64,000 nucleotides of DNA from Mrakia gelida (Eukaryota; Basidiomycota; Tremellomycetes; Cystofilobasidiales; Mrakiaceae): NCBI GenBank assembly GCA_024345305.1, contig BRON01000015.1, forward strand, positions 992,001 through 1,056,000, written 5' to 3'. The translations under genes were made by a program, and so were the position numbers. The notes beneath the pieces were generated by a model that saw only the letters and a list, made by a program, of their open reading frames with translations, ran no database searches and was not told the origin of the DNA. Shown piece after piece: positions 38,401 to 48,341 of this stretch; position 1 is the first letter of the stretch, and the number at the start of each line of letters is the position of its first letter.

Positions 38401-40515
38401 CGAGTCGTTGGCGGAGGTCGTTCACCCGTTCGCGAAGAGGTTGGATGTCCATCAGCCGTATCTGGTCAAGCTCGAGGGAGTGACGAACATGATCAAGAGG
38501 TTGGTGAGGGATCCGAAGAGTGACTTTGGGGAGTTTGTGAGGATGCAGACGGAGAGTCCCGAGTGTGGGTCGATGAGTCTCGCGAGCCATCTGCTGAAGG
38601 CTGCTCAGAGACTGATGAAGTATCCGTTGTTCTTCAAGGTGAGTCCTCCTCCTTCTTTTCTCCTTTGGTCGACGCTGTCAAGCTCGAGCGAACAGAAACT
38701 GACGCGTCTTCTCATCTTCGTTCCTCGTTCTTTCGACCCTCCAGCAACTCTGCCACCTCACCTCCTCGAACCACCCCGACCATCTTCCCACCCTCTCCCT
38801 CCTCCACTCTACGGACTCCCTCATTCGGGTCATAGAGGAAGTCAAAGCTCGCGAGGAGGAGTACGAGACGAGCAAGTCGGTCGAGTCGAGGATGCGAGGT
38901 CTTCCCGACGGCTTCCAACTCGCCTCGAGGAAACGACGACTTCTCGGCCAAGGGATCCTTCATCGAGTTCATTTCATTGGGAAGGAATCGTCCTCGTCGG
39001 ATCACCATCACTCAAACGACACCTCTCCTCTCCACCCTCCTCCCTCCTCGCCAAACCTCTCCAAACTCCTCCCCATCACCCTCACCCACTCTCCACAATC
39101 CTCCTCGCCAAACCACCGAACCTCCCAGGGATCCCTCCTCGATCGACCAGGCTCAACGGCATCCGACTCGGGAGTCTCCTGCTACTCGGACGCGTCCTCG
39201 AGCTACAGCGACTTCAACCCAACCAGTTTCTCCTCGACCTTCACCCTCCCTTCGAGTCCTCGACGATCCACGCTCAATCGACAGGATTCAGTCTCGTCGT
39301 CTTGCCCTTCGTCGGTCGACGCTCATAACTCGGGATACCCGTCGCATTGGGTTCCGTCTCTTCCCGCTGGAGGAGGAGGAGGAGTGGGAGACAAGGGATC
39401 AGGAGGAGGACTTCATCGAAGTCGGTCGTCGAAGACCAAGGAGACGGCCGTTCACGTCTTTGTCTTCTCGGATCTGGTCCTGCTCGCTTCGAGAAGCACG
39501 GCTCCTGTGACGTCGGCTCCTTCGTCGCCTGGAGGGGGGTTGAAGTTGAAGAACGGCGGTGGAGGGAAGAAAAGGAGTTCGGTTTCGGGACCTGCTGGAG
39601 GAGGAGGGGGAGGAGCGACGAAGGAGGTTCACTGGAAGTTGTCGGAGGGTGGAGTGGGGATTAGTAGAGTTGTTGGTGTGGTGGATCAGAGTGGGAAAGC
39701 TGGTGAGTTGATCTTCTCCCTCCTCTTTCCGATGGAAGAAGCCTTCGAGGAACGAGACGACGACACGACTGATTTTTTTCCTTCGCTTCGTTCCTCCAGG
39801 CTTCGACCACCTCCTCACCCTCGACCTCTCGCCCTTCATCCCTCCTCCCAACCCCAAAGCACCCATCTCTTCAGCAACCTATCATCTCCAACCCTCCCAA
39901 ACTCCTTCCTCAACCATCCATCTCACCCTTCCCGAACGAATCTCCAACCGACTCGCCCTCGCTCCCTCTCGCGTCCTTCAGCAAACTCGAGCGAAATGGC
40001 TAGCCGCGTTCGAGCAGAGCTTCTTCCACACCGTTCAAGCAGCAGGAGAAGGGTCTCTCGGTCGAGTCGTCGTCATCGGACACGGTCAGCAGCAGGAGCG
40101 GGAGGACTGGGAAGCACTCAGGTTCGGGGAGGGAGGAGGGAAAGGAGGAGGAGCGGGTGGATTGCCTCGTTCTCCGAGCGAGCAACAACGATCGCTCTTC
40201 GCTTCCTCGGATCCCTCGAACTACCACGCGTACGGATCGTCTTCTCCCTCTCCCTCGCTAGGGAAGTCCTCGGGAAGGCATCACCGAACGGTCGAGTCGG
40301 AGGCGGAGAGGGAGAAGGAGGAGAGGAACTGGTGGGGGTTGAGGATGAGGTCTGTGAGGGCTGACATGATCAGTGGAGAGGGGCTGGTCGGTCCTGGGGG
40401 TGGGTTTGGGTTCGGTGGGATCGGCGGAGCTGGGGAAGGGGAGAAGGAAGGGAAGCTGAGAGGGGTTCTGGGAGCGAGGGGGGACAGGTCGAGTCGGTCG
40501 AGGTTTGGGAGGTAG
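35498..40515 (+). CDS. Large DH-PH Rho guanine nucleotide exchange factor
   Basis: Activates a Rho-family GTPase by nucleotide exchange. Exons 35498-38638, 38745-39702 and 39800-40515 give 1604 residues from this Met; the true start may be further upstream. The first 870 residues are disordered, with many PPPPP runs that could bind SH3 or EVH1 domains and a Gln run (QQQQQQQ). The DH domain begins at RQEVIWELCSTEEVFVSSMQ (CR1), contains VHPFAKRLDVHQPYLVK (CR2), and has LLKAAQRLMKYPLFFKQL (CR3, the usual QRxxRYPLLL helix). The PH domain starts at GQGILHRVHFIGKE and resumes at VHVFVFSDLVLLAS after an insertion of roughly 145 low-complexity residues. WLAAFEQSF marks the final PH helix. The tail is Gly-rich. 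Confidence 0.87.
36006..36031 (+). repeat. CAA/CAG-rich glutamine tract in the RhoGEF
   Basis: Encodes a short poly-Gln run after an acidic cluster (DDDEEE). The codons are mostly CAA. Confidence 0.75.
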
Positions 40516-41081
40516 TCTAGTTGGAAGTTGATCTTCGTTCGTTTTGGTGTGGTGACGTCGCTGCTCTGTATTTGTTTCCTTAGATGGTAGTCTACGACTC
40601 CTCTTTTCTTTTCCCTTCGTTCTTTTCTGGTTGATCTCTCGAGTCTCAACGTCACCTCTCTTCTCGTCTCGCTTGTTCGACGCGTTTTCACTCTCGCCCT
40701 TCCCACTATATACCAACTTACGACCTCGAGTCTTCGCTAGACGTTAGTTTCGGACAAGAAAACGGGAATGGTGTCGTCTTAACACGGAGGAGAGGACAGG
40801 GAATGAGAATCGAACGCAAGTCGTCGACGCGTCGTGCTTGTCTCGTCGCGTGACGAGGGCCCTATCCTTCCTTGAGCCGAGTCTTGAATTCTCTCGAATT
40901 CGTCGGTGATAGAAAAGACTTCGTTCCGCGGCCTCGATCCTAGTCGGTCGACGCGTCGCGTTTCTTCTCGTCGTTGCTGGCTCTCGCTCACCGCCTTTCG
41001 CAGACTCTCCAAGCGCGACGCCAGCGAGCTCCTAAACCAACCAGAGCTACTCCTTAGGGTATATGAGGAACCTAAAAAGCA

Positions 41082-41195
41082 CCGTTGATAAGCTACCCGT
41101 CTCTGCCCAACGGCCAGCAATAGAGCATTGTACTTGAGAGCTAGGGTGGTCACGACCCTAGCTCATCGGTTCGAGTCATGCATCTAGGAATGGAT
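41082..41195 (+). repeat. tRNA-promoter-like hairpin element, right copy
   Basis: Same element as at 32062-32162 in inverse orientation. Here GAGCTAGGGT and ACCCTAGCTC form a perfect 10-bp inverted repeat around GGTCACG, followed by CATCGGTTCGAGTCATGCATC. Confidence 0.5.
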
Positions 41196-41699
41196 TCCTC
41201 TCGCTGATCCCAAAAAATGAGCAAGTGAAGATGATCTCCGGAGAGGGGAAGAGCCGGGAATACCACGAAGGTGTCTTTCGTCTTTTGTTTTGTTCGCTTT
41301 GATGCAACGAACGAAGAAGGGAAGCTCGGTCGTTCTTTTGAGGAGTCGACGACGCTGGAGCTCGGGAAGGACCCGTGCGAAGGGCGGAACTCGAGCGATT
41401 TAGACTGAGACCGAGGTCGAGGGAGGGGAGGCTTGCTGAGTTTTGGACGACGCGTCGACGAAATTGATCGAGCTCGAGCTCGCACGAGGAATTGCGACCT
41501 CAGAACCGAGCTTCCTACCTTCGAGGATCCCTCTTCCTTCATCTAATTGGGATGCGTCCTCTGGAACCCCTGCGAAGAACGTTCGATGCCTCCCGTCTTC
41601 ACGACTTCGAACTCGACCTCGACTTCGACGCGTCGCGGAATCCCCTTCGCTCCTTTCGCGCGTCCCTTCTCCCCTTTCTCGCTCGCAAAGGAGTCAAAA

Positions 41700-41922
41700 G
41701 GATATCTACCGAATTGTTGGAAAGGGTATAAGATCGACCAACTCTTAACCTGGCCAACGCGGTCCGTTTAATCCGAACGGATTGATGTGAGGCTGACTGT
41801 GAGAACAGCTAGACATCAAGAATCAAGCAGCAAGAAAGTCTAGTTGTTCATCGATTCAAGTCACGTCTCGGATCCCTACTTTATCTTAGCGGCTGGTCCG
41901 TTGAGTTCCGTTAGGGATCCAA
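41700..41922 (-). repeat. Dispersed repeat core, copy 4 of 5
   Basis: Inside the right inverted-repeat arm. On the plus strand it has GGGTATAAGATCGACC, CGGTCCGTTTAATCCGAACGG, CATCGATTCAAGTCACG and ends with CCGTTAGGGATCC. Confidence 0.87.
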
Positions 41923-43031
41923 AGGGACTAGACGGACGGTCAGTGATCATTCGCTCCTGTTACCTTTTGTTTCGTTTTGTGAGACTCGAGGTCTCTTCAT
42001 CTCGTGCTCGCTTACACGCTAGGAGATAAGAAGGTGTGCAGCAGAAGTTGAAGCGGGATGGGCGGGTTGAAATCTCAACCGAGACCAAAAGATGGCGGGT
42101 TTGCTCGTCGTTGATTTCGCGACGCGTCCGTGATCGCCGTTGGAGGCCACTCTTTCCTTTCCTGTCAGGCTCCCTTGCCTAGCGTAGGAGCACTTTGGTA
42201 TCCCTTTAGGCCTACTAACACTCGAGTCATAGATTCAAACCCTTGTCGACCATCTTGAAACCTCGAACGTCGACGCGGCTTGCATTTCATGACTTTGACC
42301 ACGCCGACCTTCGCTTTCGCGGTTACTCCTCTCTTTCATACCCTCGCAACTGAGGGCTCGCTGTCGGACATCACTCCGCACGTCCGAATGAGCTTCACAA
42401 ACTGCTGACTTTTTCGCTCAGCGGCGTAAATCAACGAACCTCGGGCGAAGTCGACGCGTTGTTCCGGTCTTGGTGACTCCTTTCCATCTCTTTCCGCAAG
42501 AAGGCCCCAACTTCGATGGTGATCTCGAACACGCTCTAGAGCACGAGTGCGCTCCTGGAGACGATGAAGGAACAGCAACGAAGAACAGGCGGGAAGACCA
42601 ACCAAAAGTCGCGTCGGACTTCAAGTCGACTCGACGCTCGTCCGTCGCTCCCTCGCCCTCGACCCTCTGTGTTCTCCCACAGCGTCTTAAAAAGAAGCCG
42701 AAATCGTCGTGAATAAGGAAATCAAACCAACAAACAAGCAAGCAAGGAGAGCGAAAGAGAGAAAGGAAAGAAAAGGAAGGAGGGAGGGAGAGGGCGTCGG
42801 CAGACGAGAGATACAGTACTGTACTGCACTGACACGTCGACGCGTCGCAAGTTTCTCTTCCCCTCCAAAGCACTCGTTCGGACCTCTCTAGCAAACACCC
42901 GCACGCGTAAGTACCTAATAGAGTCCATGAATCAATCATAACACAAACACAAACGAAATGAACGTGAACCGAAACCAAAACCTAACAAAATTACTCGACG
43001 TTGTCGCGATCCTCTCCCTCCCTCACCTAGT

Positions 43032-45382
43032 CTACTTCGGGCAGTTAATGATAGCCTTGATGATCCCCTTCCCATCCCTTCCCTTCCCGTCCTTGGTAGC
43101 AGCGAACGCCTCCACAGCGTCGGTGAACTCGTATCGGTGGGTGACGAGAGGTTTGAGGTCGATCCTTCCGGAGGCGACGAGGGCGATGGCGAGAGGCTGG
43201 TGACGAGGAGGAGGAGGTGGGAGTGGGAGGAGGAGAGAGAGAAAGAAGGAGAAAGGTCAGTGAAGAGGCAGAAGATGGGGAGGGGGGTGAGGGGGGTGGG
43301 GATGGGGATGGGAGGAGAAGAGAGAAGAGAACGAACGTAATCTCCAGCTCCGTATCGGAACGAGCCAACGAACGTCGCCTGCTTGGTCGCGAGCGAAGTC
43401 AAAGGGATCGTCACATCGGGGGATCCCATTCCAACTGTTCAGTTCAATTCAACCAAAGTAAAGGACGAGAAGTCAGCAAGGGACGCATCTTCTTCAAAGG
43501 GCAGCGAATCCCAAAGGGCGAAAGATCTCGACGGGTCGAGACCGACTCACCCTGAACGTACTTCCCCTCCTCCTTAACCAAGAAGCAACCCATCTGCACA
43601 CACACCTCCGCTCCCGACGCCTCAATCACAACATCCACGGCTCCGGTTCCTCGCTCAGCAAGACCCAGCTGCTCTCGAAGCAACGCGGTCGCTCGTCGAG
43701 AGTAGTCCATTCGCTTCTCGTTAGGGAGGAGAGGAGGAGGAGCGAAAGTGGAAGAGGCAGCGTAGTTTCCAGCGAAGGCGAGTCGGTCGGCGTTGATGTC
43801 TGGAGGGTTGGGAAGATGGGGGGTCAACTACGGAGACATGAAGGGAGGGGAAGAGAGGGAAGAAGGCACGAACCGACGGCGATAACTCGAGCTGCTCCGA
43901 GAGCTGGATTCAAAAGAAGAGGAGGTCAGCTCCTAATCAACACGCCGGAGAGCAAGATAATATAGGACTAACCCTTAGCAACAGCCATGCAAAGCAATCC
44001 CACAGGTCCAGCTCCGAAAACAGCGACGATTTGACCGGCCTTGACTCCAGCGAGGTTCGAGACCGAGTGGACTCCAACGCTGAGAAGAGGAAGGAGAATG
44101 AGAGAGGCGAGATCAGATAGGTCAGTGCGAGTCCGAGGGAAGAAGAGAGGAGACTAAGACTAAGGGACTCACGCAAGAGGCTCGATCATAGCTCCATCCT
44201 CCATGGTCATCTGGCGAAGACGCGTCGAAGAGAGACGAGGGATCAGCGAGGTGTCTGCTTCGAGACGTGAGTTCGGGGGTTACTGACAGAATCAGGGATC
44301 AAATGAGCGATATCCGAAGGAAGAGAGTAGTATCGTCCAAGAGTTCCTCCAGTGAAAGGAGGGGTGGCTAAAATCGAAAACCAAAAACCAAAAGTCGAGT
44401 CGCGCGTCAGTTTCTCTCTCTCTCTTCCTCTCTCATCGAGGGTTTCGAAAACAGCTTTATGTTATGGGGACGCGAAGAGGGACTCACCAGCGAACTGCAT
44501 ATCCGGACACAACTCGTAGTGTCCACTCTTGCAAGCCGGGCAAGTCCTGCAGCTCACTCCAGGTTCGAGGGCGACTCGATCTCCGAGCTTGTGGGTCTTG
44601 ACGGCGGATCCGACTCGGACGATGACTCCTGAGGATCTGAGAAGGGGGAAGGTGGGGTGCGTGAGAAGGGGGTGAGTATGCGAGAGAAGGTGTGAGAAAG
44701 CGAGCCAGTGAGATGGGGAAGAAGAGAGCTCTCGGACGTCGAGAACGAACTCCTCCTCCTCCCTCCCTTCCCGAAAGCACCGATCTCGACGTCGAACTCA
44801 CTCGTGTCCCAGAACCATAGGCTCTCCAAGAACGAAATCTCCAATGCAAGCGTGCTCGTGGTAGTGAACGTCCGAACCACAGATCCCTAGTCACCCCAAT
44901 CCCAAACCCAACCAAAAAGCAAACGTCAGAACGAAACGAAGGTGAGCTCGAACGAAGGAAGTGAACTGACCGGTCTTTGAGATCTCAATCAAAACGTCGT
45001 GAGGACCAACAGCAGGGATGGCTCGATCTTCGTAGTAGGTTTGATGGATCCTAATCCCACCCAAAGCGAAAACAAAAGCAAAAGCAAAAGGTCAGCGCTT
45101 CGAGATGTTCTAAGAAGAGATGGGGGAAGGGAGGGACGTTTCTTCCAGCTCATGTCCTCTCCCTCCTCCTTTGCATCTCTCGCATTGCCACCCACCCTGC
45201 CTCGCTCGCTCTTCCCCCTCCTCCACCCCAACATCTCCCTTTCCCAGTAGAACTGCAGAGAGAAGGGAAAGGAACTCACCCCTTAAGCACGAAACTAGGG
45301 TTATCCCTCAACGGCTTCTCGACTTGAACAACTCCTTGCGATCCTCCTCCGAGGTGGTGGATAGCTTCGACGATGGCGGCCA
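43032..45382 (-). CDS. XYL2: Zinc-dependent xylitol/sorbitol dehydrogenase (MDR family)
   Basis: NAD-dependent polyol dehydrogenase; members oxidise xylitol to D-xylulose or sorbitol to fructose. About nine exons encode roughly 380 residues. [14 protein letters not shown] is followed by the catalytic zinc site ([18 protein letters not shown] and GHESSG). The structural zinc Cys cluster is intact ([15 protein letters not shown]), which some sorbitol dehydrogenases lack. The Rossmann glycine motif is [20 protein letters not shown], and the coenzyme Asp in VIAVDINADR predicts NAD rather than NADP. The C-terminus ends [12 protein letters not shown]. Substrate cannot be decided between xylitol and sorbitol from motifs alone; the symbol reflects the best general match. 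Confidence 0.88.
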
Positions 45383-46028
45383 TGTTTCTTCTCTTTCTTA
45401 CTTGATAAAGGTTGGGTTGGGGGTGGGTTGGGGGTGGGTTTGGTGAGTGGGGTGATGGTTAGGGTGCGAGATAGGAAGAACGAGTCGCAAAAAAAAGGAA
45501 GGGCGAGGGCCGGCGGAAGGGGCCGGAGAATTGGGAAGGGAGGGGGGACGTTGGAAGAGGGTGGGTTGATGGAAGGTTAGGAAGGAGAAGAGAAGAGACG
45601 TTCCAGCGTACGTATGCGGGCTTGATGGGGCTGCGTGCGAATGGGGTGGTTTCTCCGAGGGAAGGAAAGCGGCAACGAGCGAGGGCGAAGGGAGGTGCGA
45701 GCGACGCGTCGTGCTCTCTCTCACTTCCTTCGCTTGCTTCGATGGTTGTATCATCTCGAGAAGGCACGACCTGAGAAAGAAGAGACTGTTTCGTGAAGGC
45801 TGACGTTATCACATTTGTATTTGAGACCGCGAGCGAGAGAGAGAGAGGAGATGGTTGAGAAAGAGAAGGAGAAAGAAAAGGGACGACGAGAGGCGAGAGA
45901 AAGAAGGGGAGCCCAGAGTGAAACGAAGGAGCGAAAGGAGAAGAGACGAAAAAGGGAAACCAGAGCAAGGTAGACTAGCGTATGCAAAAGCCAACGCGGC
46001 GAGTCGACGCGCCGTCAAGGCGGGGGAT
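45383..46028. other. Intergenic region between XYL2-like promoter and NCS-1 3' end
   Basis: About 650 bp. A GGGTTGGGGGTGGGTT stretch lies just upstream of the dehydrogenase start and a GACGCGTCG palindrome at about 45702. No gene is supported. Confidence 0.55.
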
Positions 46029-47796
46029 TTACACGAGTCCGTCGTAGAGGGAGAGGGCCTGAAGAGAAGGTACGGAAAGGGATGGAAAGGGGGTGGTTTA
46101 GCGAAGTCCGAAGGGAACGAGGCGAGGCGAAAAGAGTCGGGAGGGAGGAGGACAGAGCTAAAGGTGGAGAAACGACGCACCTGAACGATAGTCGGATCCT
46201 TCTTGCTTCCCTCGGCAAACTCCTCGTACGACAGTCGAGAGTCCTTGTCCTTGTCCATCATTCGGAAGATCTGAAGCGGAAGGGGGTCAAGAGAGGAGGT
46301 CAGCTCTTCGTTCGCGTCGTCGACGCGAGGATGAACGAAGCCCGGGAGAGAGAGAGAGAGAGGGAAACGAACCTTGTCCACTCGCTGGATTCGCAGAAGA
46401 AAGAGGGTAGAGACGTCAGCTTGAGCCAAAAGAGTTTGAGCGAAGCAAGGAAGCGGAGCCGAGCGGATCGAACTGACCTTCTCCGGTGTATCCTCGTCTT
46501 CTGGCAAAGTGACCATGGCTCCCGTCATCTTGTAGATGGCCGCAACGATAGCAAGCATCTCGTCGTAGGTGATGACACCGTCTCCGTCGATGTCGTAGAG
46601 GGTGAAGGCCCCTGGAGAGGAAAGTAGAAGGGAAGGGAGGTTCGGTCAGCTCGACTGTGGAAGGAAGGACGACCGAGCTGCGTTTGCAGGAGGTGATGAA
46701 GCGGCTTGAGCAGAGCCTTTGAAAGAATTCAAGTACTGAGGGTAAACTATATCGGCCTCCAGGGTCTGGGAGGGCTCTCGACCTTCCTCTCTCTCGTAAC
46801 CGAGTGTTACTCGGGCGAGCGAAACGCGAGCTCCTCCCCTCCTCCCCTTCCCTCCTCCCTTCCCCTCCCCCTCACATCGGCCCAAGAAAGAACAGAACCA
46901 ACTCACACTTCAACTTCTCATCCAACCTCCCCCTACTCGTCACGCTGAGCGCACAGATGAACTCCTTGAACTCGATCGTGCCCGACTTGTCCTCGTCAAA
47001 CACCCTGAAGACGAACTCTGCAAACTGAGCTGGATCTCCAAAGGGGAAAAACTGAGCGTAGATCTTGATGAACTCGGCTTTGGAGAGTTGACCGGAAGGG
47101 CAGTCCTTGAGGTAGCCTTTGTACCTGTGGGCGGGCGAAGGGGGAGGGAGAGGGAGAGGGGAGGAGGGAGGAGGCGGAAGGCGAGGCGGGAAGATGGGTC
47201 GAGGGAGGGAAGTCAGCTTGAGGGGGTTGAAGACGAGGAGAGATGAATGTATGCGTGGGTAGGGGGTGGTTCGTTGGAGGGTGAAGCGTTGTCCTGGTAG
47301 AGTCGCGAGAGCAAGAGCGAGAGGAGGAGGAGGATTGAGGCGAAGCAAGATGAGCGAGCATGACGTACCATTGCTGCAACTCCTTCTTGTCGACTGATAG
47401 AGAGAAAGAGAAACGAGAGTCAGCATGGAGTGGAATCCTGGAAGGTCAACGTTGATATAGAAGAGTCGGAAGAGGGAAGAGGAGGGAGGGGGGCCACGTT
47501 GGTGCGAACGAAGGGAGGGAGGGGAGGGAAGGGAAAGGGAGGAAGGAGCGAGGAGATGACCGTCCCCGTTCTTCTTTCCCTCAGCTTCTCCCCCACCAGT
47601 CTCGATCTAGTAGGTCTAGGAACCCGTCAACGAAAGCGCGCTGAGCCTTTCTATCCACCCTCCCCCCCAAGCGAGTCGAACGGCAAACGAACGAGAGAGG
47701 GAAGCGAAACGAGAGAGAGAGCAAGAGCTCACAATAAGTCATCTTCTGCAGATCCGTCAACTGCTCGGGTGAAAGTTTACTCTGGTTCTTGCCCAT
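46029..47796 (-). CDS. FRQ1: Neuronal calcium sensor 1 / frequenin homologue
   Basis: Myristoylated EF-hand protein that activates phosphatidylinositol 4-kinase and links calcium to Golgi and plasma-membrane lipid signalling. About eight exons encode roughly 190 residues. [13 protein letters not shown] has Gly2 for myristoylation. Three working EF-hand loops are readable: [26 protein letters not shown] and [13 protein letters not shown]. The first hand is the usual inactive form with [11 protein letters not shown]. The C-terminus is ALSLYDGLV, as in the family. The exon before DKKELQQWY uses a GTGAGC donor. The gene is divergent from the signal peptide peptidase gene. Confidence 0.93.
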
Positions 47797-48341
47797 CTTG
47801 AAGTGGTAGAAAGCGTTCGGTCGGATGGAGAGAGTGAGGGTCTGAGAGGGGAGTGGGGGGAGCAGATGGTGGCCGTTGAAAGTTGAGAAGGAGCAGAAGG
47901 GGAACGAAGCCAAGAGGTCGATTTCAAGGTGGGCTGTGTCCCCTCTCCTCTCGCCCCCCCCCCCCCCCCCCCCCCCCTCCCTTGCCGTCGGGGACAAATC
48001 CGATAGATTTTTTCAGGTCGTGGAGGGTCAGATGAGTGTGTAGTAGTCGGTGATTTGAAGTGAGAAAAGGAAGAGAAGAAGGGAGCGCGAGGGAGAAGTC
48101 GGTTTGGTTTGGTTGGTCGCGAAGGACGATTTGGGGCGACGCGTTCTTTTTTTATTTCTTCTCGCGTTGGGGTATGGAGAAAGTGAGTCGTCCAGATCCC
48201 TTCTTGTCTTCTCTCTCGTACACTCTGCGAAAGTTTTAATCGGAATGAACGTCGTCAAGGCCAAAACGCGTGAGCTCACCGAGTTCGCTGGCGGTCGTCC
48301 TTCTCTGTCCTCCCACTCCTCTTTCCCTTACAAACACGACC
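47797..48341. promoter_or_regulatory. Shared promoter region of FRQ1 and SPP with a 24-bp C run
   Basis: About 545 bp between two divergent starts. A homopolymer of 24 C residues lies at 47954-47977. Its length in the real genome may vary and is prone to sequencing error. Confidence 0.7.
47954..47977 (+). repeat. Poly-C homopolymer of 24 bp
   Basis: An uninterrupted run of C on the plus strand in the FRQ1-SPP intergenic region, about 155 bp upstream of the FRQ1 start. Confidence 0.95.

Larger units (their letters stand above)
41050..42745 (-). repeat. Large inverted repeat, right arm
   Basis: Reverse complement of about 30540-32210, with all landmarks in reversed order. The two arms face each other across about 8.8 kb holding the RPAP3-like and RhoGEF genes. 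Weaker similarity may extend inward to about 40800. Confidence 0.85.
40516..43031. other. Gene-free region occupied by the right inverted-repeat arm
   Basis: The first 500 bp is RhoGEF 3' flank and unique sequence. The rest is repeat. Several GACGCGTCG palindromes occur (40828, 40950, 41450, 41630, 42120, 42838). No coding exon is supported. Confidence 0.6.

Noticed and set aside
30540..42745. Autonomous transposon with its own transposase or reverse transcriptase
   Set aside because: No transposase, integrase or reverse transcriptase motif was found in or between the repeat arms.
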